From: Myxococcales bacterium
Lineage (GTDB): Bacteria > Myxococcota > UBA727 > VGSZ01
DNA length: 64,000 nt
Reading direction: 5' to 3'
NCBI GenBank assembly: GCA_023248635.1
Contig: JAHFED010000023.1
Span: 16,081-80,080 of the forward strand
Position 1 is the stretch's first letter. Every line of letters starts with the position of its first letter. The notes under the pieces are model-generated. The model was not told the DNA's origin, did not search any database, and worked only from the letters and a program-made list of their open reading frames with translations. Below are positions 45,895-53,433 of this stretch, piece by piece. Made by a program: the position numbers and the translations under genes.

Positions 45895-47568
45895 ATGTCG
45901 ATCAAGTCCATCCTGTCTCACGTGCTGGCTCCGGTGCCGCAGTCGCAGCCGCTGCCCGGTCAGGTGCCGAACTCTTCGGGGGGCCACAGCTTCGCCCTCT
46001 CGGATCGCGCGCGTCTCGAGCGCTTCTTGATCCTCGGCGCCGACGGCGGCTCTTATTACGCGTCGGAGCGCGCGCTCACACTCGACAACGCCGCGGTGCT
46101 GACCCGCTTGCTGAGCGTCGACGGCGTCGGCGTCGTCGAGCTCATCGTCGACGTCAGCGTCAGGGGCCGAGCGCCCAAGAACGACGCCGCGATCTTTGCG
46201 CTGGCCGTGGCCCTCAAGCGCGGTGAGCTCGAGACCCGTCGTGCGGCTGCGGCTGCGGTGCCCAAGGTTTGCCGCACGTCGACGCACCTCTTCGCGCTGG
46301 TCGAGGCCGTGAAGGGTCTCGGTGGCTTTGGTCGCATCACCGATCGCGCGCTCGAGCGTTGGTACGTCGACAAGACCCCCGCCGAGCTCGCGCTGCAGCT
46401 GGCCAAGTACCAAGCGCGCAACGGCTGGAGCCACAAGGACGTGCTGCGCAAGGCCAAGCCGGTGCCGTCGTCGGACCTGCAAAAGAACCTCTTTGCCTGG
46501 GCCACGGGCAAGCCCTTCGCCTTCCCCGAGGGAGACGCGGGCAGCGAGGTCGACGTCATCCGCGGCGCTGAGCAGGTCAAGGCGTCGTCGTCGTCGTCGG
46601 AGGTCGCAGCGCTGATCACGCGCTACGGCCTGCCGCGCGAGTTGGTGCCGACGGAATACCTGAGTTCGATGGCGGTCTGGGAGTCGTTGCTGATGTCGGG
46701 CCAGGGCATGCCCTTGACGGCGTTGGTGCGGAACCTCGGCAAGATGACGGCCATCGGGCTGTTGGCGCCGCTGTCGACGTCGACGAAGCGGGTGGTCGAG
46801 CGCCTGACCGATCGCCAGCAGTTGGCGCGCGCGCGCGTGCACCCGCTGCAGCTGTTGGTGGCGGCGCGCGTCTATGCGCAGGGTCGTGGTGACAAGGGTT
46901 CGTTGTCGTGGACTCCGGTGCCGGCCATCGTCAGCGCAATCAACACCGCTTTTCACCTGGCCTTCGCCAGCGTGGAGCCCACGGGCCGGCGTTGGCTGCT
47001 CGGCCTCGACGTCTCGGGCTCCATGGGCGGTGGACGGGTGGCCAACAGCCCGCTCACCCCGCGTGAAGCGGCGGCGGCCTTGGCGTTGGTGACGGTCGGC
47101 GTCGAGGCCCAAAGCCACGTCGTCGCCTTCACGGCGTCGAGGGTGAAGGGTGCAGCACCCGCGTGGTCAGAGCACACGACGGTGCCGCGCTACACGAGCG
47201 CCAACGGCATCGCTCCCCTGCCCTTTTCAAAGAGCACGAGCTTGAAGCAGGCCGTGGCTTTGACCTCGGGACTGCCCTTCGGCGCCACGGATTGTGCGCT
47301 GCCCATGCGCTACGCCTTGGCGCAGAAGATCCCCGTCGACGTCTTCGTGGTCCTCACCGACAACGAGACGTGGGCCGGCGACGTTCACCCCACGGTGGCG
47401 TTGCAGCAGTACCGGCAGAAGATGGGGATCGCAGCGAAGCTCGTCGTCGTCGGCATGGTGTCCAACGGGTTCACCATCGCCGATCCCAACGACGGCGGCA
47501 TGCTCGACGTCGTCGGCTTCGACACCGCGGTGCCGGCGCTGATGACCGCCTTCGCAGCGGCGCGCTGA
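45895..47568 (+). CDS. rsr: Ro60 homologue (TROVE domain, Rsr)
   Basis: 557 residues with AGGAGG seven bases before the ATG. The TROVE ring domain covers about 28-360 with helical repeats (for example ALERWYVDKTPAELALQLAKY and WSHKDVLRKAKP). The von Willebrand A-like domain follows, with all MIDAS parts present: DVSGSMGG, the Thr in FGATDCALPMRY and the acidic segment LTDNETWAGD. Family knowledge: Ro60 is a ring that binds misfolded RNA ends in its centre and Y RNAs on its outside, often working with exoribonucleases. The three Y RNAs downstream are its probable partners. Confidence 0.96.
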   Translation: MSIKSILSHVLAPVPQSQPLPGQVPNSSGGHSFALSDRARLERFLILGADGGSYYASERALTLDNAAVLTRLLSVDGVGVVELIVDVSVRGRAPKNDAAIFALAVALKRGELETRRAAAAAVPKVCRTSTHLFALVEAVKGLGGFGRITDRALERWYVDKTPAELALQLAKYQARNGWSHKDVLRKAKPVPSSDLQKNLFAWATGKPFAFPEGDAGSEVDVIRGAEQVKASSSSSEVAALITRYGLPRELVPTEYLSSMAVWESLLMSGQGMPLTALVRNLGKMTAIGLLAPLSTSTKRVVERLTDRQQLARARVHPLQLLVAARVYAQGRGDKGSLSWTPVPAIVSAINTAFHLAFASVEPTGRRWLLGLDVSGSMGGGRVANSPLTPREAAAALALVTVGVEAQSHVVAFTASRVKGAAPAWSEHTTVPRYTSANGIAPLPFSKSTSLKQAVALTSGLPFGATDCALPMRYALAQKIPVDVFVVLTDNETWAGDVHPTVALQQYRQKMGIAAKLVVVGMVSNGFTIADPNDGGMLDVVGFDTAVPALMTAFAAAR

Positions 47569-47577
47569 TCTGGACAC

Positions 47578-47626
47578 GGTGAATGGAAGGCGGGCCGGGC
47601 TCGTCCCGGCTCGCCTTCCATTCACC
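47578..47626 (+). terminator. long hairpin downstream of rsr
   Basis: A 22-bp stem starting GGTGAATGGAAGGCG pairs with ...CGCCTTCCATTCACC around the five-base loop CTCGT; the only non-Watson-Crick pair is one G-U. It starts ten bases after the rsr stop. Without a clear T-run it may act as a processing or stability element as well as a terminator. Confidence 0.7.
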
Positions 47627-47644
47627 CCTTCAAAACCACCTCAT

Positions 47645-47780
47645 TTTGTGAACTGTAGATGACCATTATCAATTTAACCCAAAGGTCGGGCGTTCGACTC
47701 GCCCCTGCATCGCAAGAGGCAGTAGCTCAGCGGTAGAGCACTGGAGCATAGGGTCGTCGGTTTTTTGTTCACATTTTTCT
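47645..47780 (+). ncRNA. Y RNA 1 with permuted tRNA-like module (YrlA type)
   Basis: The ends form a Y-type stem of two helices: TGTGAAC (47647-47653) with GTTCACA (47767-47773), and GATGACC (47658-47664) with GGTCGTC (47752-47758). They are separated by an asymmetric loop, TGTA against GGTTTTTT. Inside is a tRNA-like module in permuted order. The T-arm is GGGCG-TTCGACT-CGCCC (47688-47704). The acceptor-like stem CTGCATC with GAGGCAG (one mismatch) is closed by a GCAA tetraloop. Then come TA and the D-arm GCTC-AGCGGTA-GAGC. A T-run (47774-47778) follows. The gene is 100-odd bases after rsr. Confidence 0.85.
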
Positions 47781-47785
47781 TGCAT

Positions 47786-47909
47786 CTTGGTCGAGCTGTA
47801 GACGACGGTTTTCGTGCCAGGGGTTCGAATCCCCTCGCCTCCACCACGGGGGCGTAGCTCAGCGGGAGAGCAGTGCTCCGTCGTCGCCCCCTCGTTCGAC
47901 CTTCTTCTC
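47786..47909 (+). ncRNA. Y RNA 2 with permuted tRNA-like module (YrlA type)
   Basis: The same fold recurs. The outer helix GGTCGA (47789-47794) pairs with TCGACC (47896-47901). The inner helix GACGACGG (47801-47808) pairs perfectly with CCGTCGTC (47878-47885). The internal loop is GCTGTA against GCCCCCTCGT. The module has T-arm AGGGG-TTCGAAT-CCCCT (47819-47835), acceptor-like stem CGCCTCC with GGGGGCG (one G-U) closed by ACCAC, then TA and the D-arm GCTC-AGCGGGA-GAGC. Sequence differs from RNA 1 while pairing is kept, which is strong covariation evidence. A pyrimidine run follows. Confidence 0.87.
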
Positions 47910-47911
47910 AC

Positions 47912-48013
47912 CTTCGAGCTGTTGCGCACTGTTCTCATGGTGCGGGGCGTTCGATTCGCCACGTCCCTCCGGGGACGCCGATGATTGGTGCGCGCTATCT
48001 TGCTCGATTTTTT
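47912..48013 (+). ncRNA. Y RNA 3, reduced module lacking the D-arm
   Basis: The Y stem is intact: TCGAGC (47914-47919) pairs with GCTCGA (48002-48007), and TGCGCAC (47923-47929) with GTGCGCG (47988-47994). The internal loop is TGT against CTATCTT, and six T's follow (48008-48013). The T-arm is GGCG-TTCGATT-CGCC (47946-47960), then a perfect CGTCCC/GGGACG stem closed by TCCG, a UNCG-type tetraloop. No D-arm is found between that stem and the Y helix. It is either a shorter Y RNA class or a derivative of the other two. Confidence 0.8.
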
Positions 48014-48169
48014 ACGACGTTGTATGAGCTGCTGTTGATGGGTTATCTTTGGTTGATTTTCCCCATCCACATTTTCTTGCTCATCTTTTTTGTCGGTCAC
48101 CACCTCATCAAATTGGTCGCTCGGCCGAGCGGCAGAGGATTCATTCTGGCTTATCCCCGATCTCGCTGA
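47981..48169 (+). CDS. possible small hydrophobic protein overlapping Y RNA 3
   Basis: 62 codons from ATG at 47981. Most of the sequence is hydrophobic (for example TLYELLLMGYLWLIFPIHIF and LLIFFVGHHLIKLV), as in a two-helix membrane peptide. The start lies within Y RNA 3 and the last codons fall in dispersed repeat module A. No RBS is visible. The T-rich DNA (GC-poor for this window) may explain the hydrophobic translation without coding. Confidence 0.25.
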   Translation: MIGARYLARFFTTLYELLLMGYLWLIFPIHIFLLIFFVGHHLIKLVARPSGRGFILAYPRSR

Positions 48170-48307
48170 ACTTCGACCGCGGAGCGGTCTCGTTCATCGC
48201 CGTCGGGGATGCTCTTCTGGGAGGTCTGGTGCAGACCTCCCCCCGCGCCGACGGAGCCGGACGCGGGGCCCCGCACCAACTCCGCGTTCCGCGGGCGCGC
48301 TTCACGC
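48158..48307 (+). repeat. dispersed repeat, module A, copy 2
   Basis: Nearly identical to 2801-2937 and in the same orientation, with 13 extra bases creating a GACCGC/GCGGTC inverted pair near the start. The hairpin GGAGGTCTG-GTG-CAGACCTCC is fully conserved. Confidence 0.88.
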
Positions 48308-48330
48308 GCGGGGACAAGCCCCACACTGAT

Positions 48331-48386
48331 CCCGCGTCCGCTTGATGTTCGACCCCGTTCCGAGATGGGAAAGACGCGGGATGATG
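48331..48386 (-). repeat. dispersed repeat, module B, copy 2 (inverted)
   Basis: The reverse complement of 2939-2993 with a few substitutions. Its ends, CCCGCGTC and GACGCGGG, are perfect 8-base inverted repeats. A 23-base spacer separates it from module A, which is absent in copy 1. Confidence 0.85.
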
Positions 48387-48539
48387 CGGCCGAGCGTCGG
48401 AGGGGAGAAGCCCCAAACGACAAAGAGAGTTGCCGTGCCACGTCGACGCACCCGAGCACCTTGACCACTGCGACTCATGATCCATACAGGCCCTGCCGAC
48501 GTCCAAAGCCATGGACGCTTGCGGTCGAGCGGGAGTCCT

Positions 48540-49757
48540 GTGCGCGTTGTTTTCCTGGCACCGACCTTTCCTCCCGAGATGATCCAGTACACGCGCGGGC
48601 TCGCCGAGGTGGGCGCCGAAGTCTACGGCGTCGCCGACACGCCGCGTGAAGCCCTGCCCAAAGAGCTGCGCCGCCATCTGCACGACTACCTGCAGGTGCC
48701 GCGCATCATGGACGAGCCCGACGTCATCGACAGGGTCACCGCCTGGATGCGGGGCAAGCACGTCGACCGCGCTCTCGCCAACTGGGAGCCGCTGATGATC
48801 CTCGCCGCGGGCCTGCGCGAGCGCTGGGGGCTGCCGGGCATGAGCGTCGACGACGTCCGCGGCTTTCGCGACAAAGAAATCATGAAAGAGCGCGTGCGCG
48901 CCGCCGGCTTGCGCGTGCCCCGGTCCAAACGCGTGCGCACCCCCAAGGAGATCTTGGCCGCCGCCGAAGAGATTGGCTTCCCCTTGATCTTGAAGCCCAT
49001 CGCCGGGGCGGGCAGCGCCGACACCTACCGGGTCAGCGATCGCACCGAGCTAGCGTCGACGATGGCCTTGATGCGCCACGTCGCCGAAGCCAGCTGCGAG
49101 GAGTTCATCGAAGGCGAAGAATTCACCTACGACACGGTCTCCATCGGCGGCAAACCGGCCTACGAAAACGTCGCCGCCTACTTGCCCAAGCCCATCGAGG
49201 CGCGGTCCCACGAGTGGATCAGCCCCGTCATCATCACCGTGCGCGACATGCACCAGGAACGCCTGCGTCCCGGCATCGAGCTGGGTCGACAGGTGCTCAA
49301 GGCCCTGCGCATGGGCGATGGCTTCACGCACATGGAGTGGTTTTTGACCCCCAGAGGCGAAGCCGTCTTCGGCGAAATCGGCTGTCGCCCGGCCGGCGCC
49401 CACCTCGTCGATCAGATGAATTACACCTCTGACATCGACCTCTTTCGCGAGTGGGCGCGGGTCGCCTGTTGGCGATCGTTCGAGGCACCAACGGCCCGGC
49501 ACTACAACGTCGGCATCATCTTCAAGCGCGCCATGGGCCAGGGTCGCATCAGCCGCATCGAGGGCCTTGGCAACTGGAAGCGTGAAGCGGGCCGCTGGCT
49601 CGTCGAGGACAAGCTCTTTCGCCCCGGCACGCCCCGCCGCAATTGGAAAAACACGTTGCTGTCCGACGGCCACCTTTTGGTGCGCCATCCCGACTGGTCC
49701 GAGGCCCACCGTCTCTCCTTCAGTGCGGCCATGGGCGTCCGCCTTTACGCCGAGTGA
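48540..49757 (+). CDS. ATP-grasp domain ligase, first of two paralogues
   Basis: 405 residues from GTG at 48540 (GGGAG upstream); ATG at 48477 would add 21 atypical residues. A Rossmann-like N-terminal region (VVFLAPTFPPEM) precedes the ATP-grasp fold. The ATP-binding loop is ILKPIAGAGSADTY, with EEFIEGEEFTYDTVS and the metal-binding end EIGCRPAG. ATP-grasp enzymes join a carboxylate to an amine or thiol through an acyl phosphate. The substrate is unknown. The adjacent gene encodes a paralogue of similar size. Confidence 0.86.
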   Translation: MRVVFLAPTFPPEMIQYTRGLAEVGAEVYGVADTPREALPKELRRHLHDYLQVPRIMDEPDVIDRVTAWMRGKHVDRALANWEPLMILAAGLRERWGLPGMSVDDVRGFRDKEIMKERVRAAGLRVPRSKRVRTPKEILAAAEEIGFPLILKPIAGAGSADTYRVSDRTELASTMALMRHVAEASCEEFIEGEEFTYDTVSIGGKPAYENVAAYLPKPIEARSHEWISPVIITVRDMHQERLRPGIELGRQVLKALRMGDGFTHMEWFLTPRGEAVFGEIGCRPAGAHLVDQMNYTSDIDLFREWARVACWRSFEAPTARHYNVGIIFKRAMGQGRISRIEGLGNWKREAGRWLVEDKLFRPGTPRRNWKNTLLSDGHLLVRHPDWSEAHRLSFSAAMGVRLYAE

Positions 49758-49861
49758 CGCCGGCGAAGCAGCTGCCGATGTTCGCGCCTCTCGAGACCAG
49801 CGAAGCGCGCGCGGCAGAAAAGATCGTTGACGTCGGGCCCAACGGCGGAGAGAACCTGGCC

Positions 49862-51088
49862 ATGTCCGCAGCTCGCAACCTCGTCTTCGTCGCGCCCTTC
49901 CCCTCCGACGTCACCATGCGCTTCGTACGTGCGGCGTCGAAGCTCGAAAACACCAGGTTGCTCGGCGTGGTGCATTCGCCGCCCAAGGGCAAAGACGCCA
50001 ACGTCTACGACGACAAAGTCCGCATCCAGAATCCGCTGTCGACGTCGGACATCATCGCTTGTGTCGAAGAGCTGAAAAAGCGCCACGGCAAGATCCACCG
50101 CATCATCGGCATCCTCGAGGCCCAGCAGGTGCAGCTCGGCCAGGTGCGCGAACACTTCGGCGTCGAAGGCACCACCGCCGACGTCGCCGACGTCTTTCGC
50201 GACAAGTCCCGCATGAAGGCCGCGTTGACGGCGGCCGGATTGCCCGTGGCGCGCAACCGTTTGCTGCACAACCTCGCCGACGCGAAGTCCTTCGCCAAAG
50301 AAGTGGGCTTTCCGATGGTGCTCAAGCCCCCCGCGGGCATGGGCGGCAAGTCGACGTATCGCATGCGTTCCGTCGACGAGCTCGTCGGCGCCGTCGGCAG
50401 TTTGGGTGTCAGTGCCAGCAATCCCGTGCTGGCCGAAGAATTCTTGCGCGGCCGCGAATTCAGCTTCGAGACCTTCACCGTCGGCGGCGTCGTCAAAGTG
50501 CACTCCATCTCGCACTACATGCCGACCTGTCTCGACGCCATCGAGAACCCCTGGATCCAATGGTGCTGCCTCTTGCCGCGCGACATCTCGGGCGCCGAGT
50601 ACGCCGGTGCCATCAAGATGGGCAAAGCCGCTGTCAAAGCCCTCGGCCTCAAAGACGGCATGACGCACATGGAGTGGTTTCAGCGTCCCGACGGCAGCCT
50701 GGCCATTGGTGAGATCGCGCAGCGGCCCGCGGGCGCCAACATCAGCATCATGAATGCCTACGCCCACGACGTAGACCTCTACCGGGCCTGGTGCCGCGCC
50801 GTCGTCGACGGAAAATTCGATGCCCCCTGGGAGCGCAAGTACGCCGTCGGCTCCGCCTTCTTGCGGGGCATGGGCCGCGGCCGCGTCGCCAGCGTCACCG
50901 GCATCAAAGAGATCCACCAGCAGCTGGGGCCCCACATCGTCGAGGCCAAGCTCCCCGACATCGGCGCGCCCAAGAACGACAGCTACGAAGGCGAGGGCTA
51001 CATCGTGGTCCGCGACCCCAACACCGACGTCGTGAAGAAGATGCTCGAGACCATCATCAAGACGGTGCGCGTCTCCTACGCCAACTGA
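49862..51088 (+). CDS. ATP-grasp domain ligase, second of two paralogues
   Basis: 408 residues from ATG at 49862 (GGAGAG upstream); ATG at 49778 is an alternative. It starts with NLVFVAPFPSDVTMRFVRAA, then MVLKPPAGMGGKSTYRM (ATP-binding loop), AEEFLRGREFSFETF and EIAQRPAGANISI. Overall it aligns with the first paralogue along its length, including THMEWF motifs in both, so the pair arose by duplication. The two may act in sequence on one pathway or form a heteromer. No biosynthetic neighbours indicate the product. Confidence 0.86.
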   Translation: MSAARNLVFVAPFPSDVTMRFVRAASKLENTRLLGVVHSPPKGKDANVYDDKVRIQNPLSTSDIIACVEELKKRHGKIHRIIGILEAQQVQLGQVREHFGVEGTTADVADVFRDKSRMKAALTAAGLPVARNRLLHNLADAKSFAKEVGFPMVLKPPAGMGGKSTYRMRSVDELVGAVGSLGVSASNPVLAEEFLRGREFSFETFTVGGVVKVHSISHYMPTCLDAIENPWIQWCCLLPRDISGAEYAGAIKMGKAAVKALGLKDGMTHMEWFQRPDGSLAIGEIAQRPAGANISIMNAYAHDVDLYRAWCRAVVDGKFDAPWERKYAVGSAFLRGMGRGRVASVTGIKEIHQQLGPHIVEAKLPDIGAPKNDSYEGEGYIVVRDPNTDVVKKMLETIIKTVRVSYAN

Positions 51089-51116
51089 TCCAGAAAACCG
51101 CAACGGCCGGCACGAC

Positions 51117-51890
51117 TCAGCGGAACAGCGTGACGTCGACGGGGAGGTTGCGTTCGACGTTTTGCGTGGCGGCTCGACGCAGCAACTTGTCGGCGCGCCA
51201 GATCTCGATGGTCTGGGGATACCAGGCACCGCCGACGGGGGATCCCCAGCCCAGATAGCGAACGTCGAGCTTGACGACGGCGCCATCGCTGCCTTTCTGA
51301 AAGGTCACGAGGCGCAGGGGCAGGTAGGTGTCCTTCTCGATCCACATCTGTGGTTTGTCGGTGTCCCAGGGCTTGGAGCCGATGAGGTAGGCCACGCGGC
51401 CGTCGAAGCGCGCATAGGACACGAGCTCGGTGTTCACGCCGAGACCCTTGAGGGCCATGATCATGCGGTCGGAGGAGATGCCGGCGTCGAGGGGCAACGC
51501 GGCCACCGCCATGTCAGCGAGGACGTCGACGCCGGCCTTGCTGGTCTTGTCCGGTTGGCCCGGCGTGCGGGTGATGAGCTTGCCCTCGACCCGCAGCTCG
51601 ACGATGGGGCTCTGGTGGCCGAGGGCGGTTTCTCGGCGCAGGCTCGACCAGCCCGATGGACCCGCCGACGCCAGCCATGAGCGCTCCGAAACCTCGTCAC
51701 CGCGCACCACGCCAGAGGTTGGGTCGTAGACGGCGACGGCGGCATCCACGCGCAGCGACGTCGTTCCGCGCTCGATGGCCTTGTCCCAGGCTTTGTCGAG
51801 CACCCATTTGGTCGAGGGCCGAAAAGCCTGGGCTGGCAGCGCAGCGCAGCAGGTAACGACGACAACGACGACCCGAGCACTCAAACGCAT
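51117..51890 (-). CDS. periplasmic LolA-like protein
   Basis: 257 residues. A signal peptide ends at AALPAQA. The mature protein is beta-rich with segments such as SYARFDGRVAYLIGSKPWD and PQMWIEKDTYLPLRLVTF, which resemble the LolA/LppX-type open barrel that binds lipid tails. The resemblance is to the fold in general, and true LolA is not shown. It is followed on the same strand by the Hsp70 gene upstream with a 16-base gap, so the two may be co-transcribed. Confidence 0.6.
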   Translation of the reverse strand: MRLSARVVVVVVTCCAALPAQAFRPSTKWVLDKAWDKAIERGTTSLRVDAAVAVYDPTSGVVRGDEVSERSWLASAGPSGWSSLRRETALGHQSPIVELRVEGKLITRTPGQPDKTSKAGVDVLADMAVAALPLDAGISSDRMIMALKGLGVNTELVSYARFDGRVAYLIGSKPWDTDKPQMWIEKDTYLPLRLVTFQKGSDGAVVKLDVRYLGWGSPVGGAWYPQTIEIWRADKLLRRAATQNVERNLPVDVTLFR

Positions 51891-51906
51891 GCAGCTTGCT
51901 CTTGGG

Positions 51907-53433
51907 CTACTTGGAGGACGTGACCTTGACCGTGGTCTTCATCTGCTTGCCCGTGTCTTTGTCCTGGGCCGACATCGTCAAAATGCCTTCGACGTTGCAG
52001 TCGAAGATGACCTCGACCTTCACGCTGCCGCGGGGTCCGCGCCGGATCTCGGAGAAAGTGAACTCGCCGAGCAGGTCGTTCTTCTGCGCCATCTCTGGCT
52101 TGTCGCCTTGGTAGATGCGCATGACGAGCTCTTCCTGGTTGTCTTCGCTCGTCGTGAACACCAGTGATTTCTGGTTGGGCACGCTGGCGTTGCGCTTGAA
52201 GATCTCGTGCAACTTGCCGTCGGCGCGCTCGATGCCGATGGCCATCGGGATCACGTCGAGCAGCTGCAGCTTCTGGTCGACGTTGTCGGTCTCCAGTGAG
52301 TGGGCATAAAGGGCAGCGCCGACGGCGACGGCTTCGTCGGGGTGCACGCCTTTGGAGGGCGGTTTGCCGAAGAAGGCGAGCACGGCTTTCTGCACCGCGG
52401 GCCAGCGGGTCTGGCCACCGACGAGCAAGATCTCGTCGAGCTGCATGATGGTGATGCCGGCGTCTTTGATCACCATGTCGGCGATCTCGATGGTGCGCTT
52501 CACCATGTGCTCGGTGAGGTCTTCGTAGAGCTTGCGGGTGATGACCATGTTGATGTCGAGGGGCGTGCCCTCGGGCGTCATCGTCACGAAGGGGATGGAG
52601 AAGGGGGCCTCGGTGCGCGCCGACAAATCGATCTTGGTGCGCTCAGCGAGGTCCTTGATGCGCTGCATGGCGATGGGATCGGTGGAGAGATCGAGCCCGT
52701 GCTTCGCTTTGAAGTCGTCGACGACGTGGGTGATGAGCGCGTTGTCCCAATCGATGCCGCCGAGAAAAATATCGCCGCCGGTGGCCCGCACTTCGAAGGT
52801 GCGACCGCGGATGTCGATCACCGAGACGTCGAAGGTGCCGCCGCCGAGGTCGTAGATGGCCACGGTCTGGTTGAGGTTGCGACGAATGCCGTAGGCCATC
52901 GCCGCCGCCGTCGGCTCGTTGATGATGCGAACGACCTCGAGACCGATGAGGTCACCGGCCTCTTTCACGGCCTGGCGCTGCTTGTCGTTGAAGTAGGCGG
53001 GGACCGTGACCACGGCCTTGCCGATGGGTCTTCGCAGATAGTCGGATGCCACCGTTCGGCAGGTATTCAGGATCTTGGATGAGACTTGTTGGAGATTGAA
53101 CTCGGCGTTGCCAAGGCCAATGACGACGTTGCCTTCTTGGCCGGACTTCATGTCGTAGGCGAAATATTCACCCATCTTCTTGACGAAGCCGCTCTGAAAA
53201 TCGCGTCCAACCAGGCGTTTGGAACCGTATACCGTGCGCTTGGGATTCAGCAGCCACTGGCGCTTGGCCTCGTAGCCGACGAGCTCGTTGCCCTTGTCGT
53301 CGATGGCGAAGATCGAGGGAATGGTGGTCTCGCCGCCCCGGTAGGGGATGACTTTGACGTTGCCGTCGTCTTCGACGATGGCCGCGCAGGAATTTGTTGT
53401 TCCCAAGTCGATGCCGATGATGTTGCCGGGCAT
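51907..53433 (-). CDS. Hsp70-family chaperone lacking the C-terminal lid
   Basis: 508 residues from ATG at 53433 with AGGAGGA upstream. The nucleotide-binding domain has GIDLGTTNSCAAIVED, VPAYFNDKQRQAV, IINEPTAAAMAYG and VGGQTRWPAVQ. The beta part of the substrate-binding domain follows, and the protein stops at TTVKVTSSK, where DnaK would continue with an alpha-helical lid of about 110 residues. No frameshift is seen. DnaK normally binds hydrophobic peptides; loss of the lid should weaken retention. dnaJ and grpE are not adjacent. Confidence 0.92.
   Translation of the reverse strand: MPGNIIGIDLGTTNSCAAIVEDDGNVKVIPYRGGETTIPSIFAIDDKGNELVGYEAKRQWLLNPKRTVYGSKRLVGRDFQSGFVKKMGEYFAYDMKSGQEGNVVIGLGNAEFNLQQVSSKILNTCRTVASDYLRRPIGKAVVTVPAYFNDKQRQAVKEAGDLIGLEVVRIINEPTAAAMAYGIRRNLNQTVAIYDLGGGTFDVSVIDIRGRTFEVRATGGDIFLGGIDWDNALITHVVDDFKAKHGLDLSTDPIAMQRIKDLAERTKIDLSARTEAPFSIPFVTMTPEGTPLDINMVITRKLYEDLTEHMVKRTIEIADMVIKDAGITIMQLDEILLVGGQTRWPAVQKAVLAFFGKPPSKGVHPDEAVAVGAALYAHSLETDNVDQKLQLLDVIPMAIGIERADGKLHEIFKRNASVPNQKSLVFTTSEDNQEELVMRIYQGDKPEMAQKNDLLGEFTFSEIRRGPRGSVKVEVIFDCNVEGILTMSAQDKDTGKQMKTTVKVTSSK

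Larger units (their letters stand above)
48014..48539. other. gap between the Y RNA locus and the ATP-grasp genes
   Basis: This stretch holds a T-rich segment (48014-48120), then the second copy of the dispersed A/B repeat (48158-48386) and about 150 bases before the first ATP-grasp start. No convincing gene is visible apart from the doubtful small ORF overlapping Y RNA 3. Confidence 0.6.

Noticed and set aside
47716..47846. A tRNA gene with an intron-like insertion, from the D-arm of Y RNA 1 to the CCA-like end of Y RNA 2
   Set aside because: The outer strands AGAGGCA and CGCCTCC pair poorly, no anticodon stem is found, and the D-arm and T-arm each pair much better within separate permuted units.
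47669..48103. A minus-strand open frame across the Y RNA array
   Set aside because: It is antisense to well-paired RNA structures and encodes no protein-like sequence; it reads through T-arm complements.
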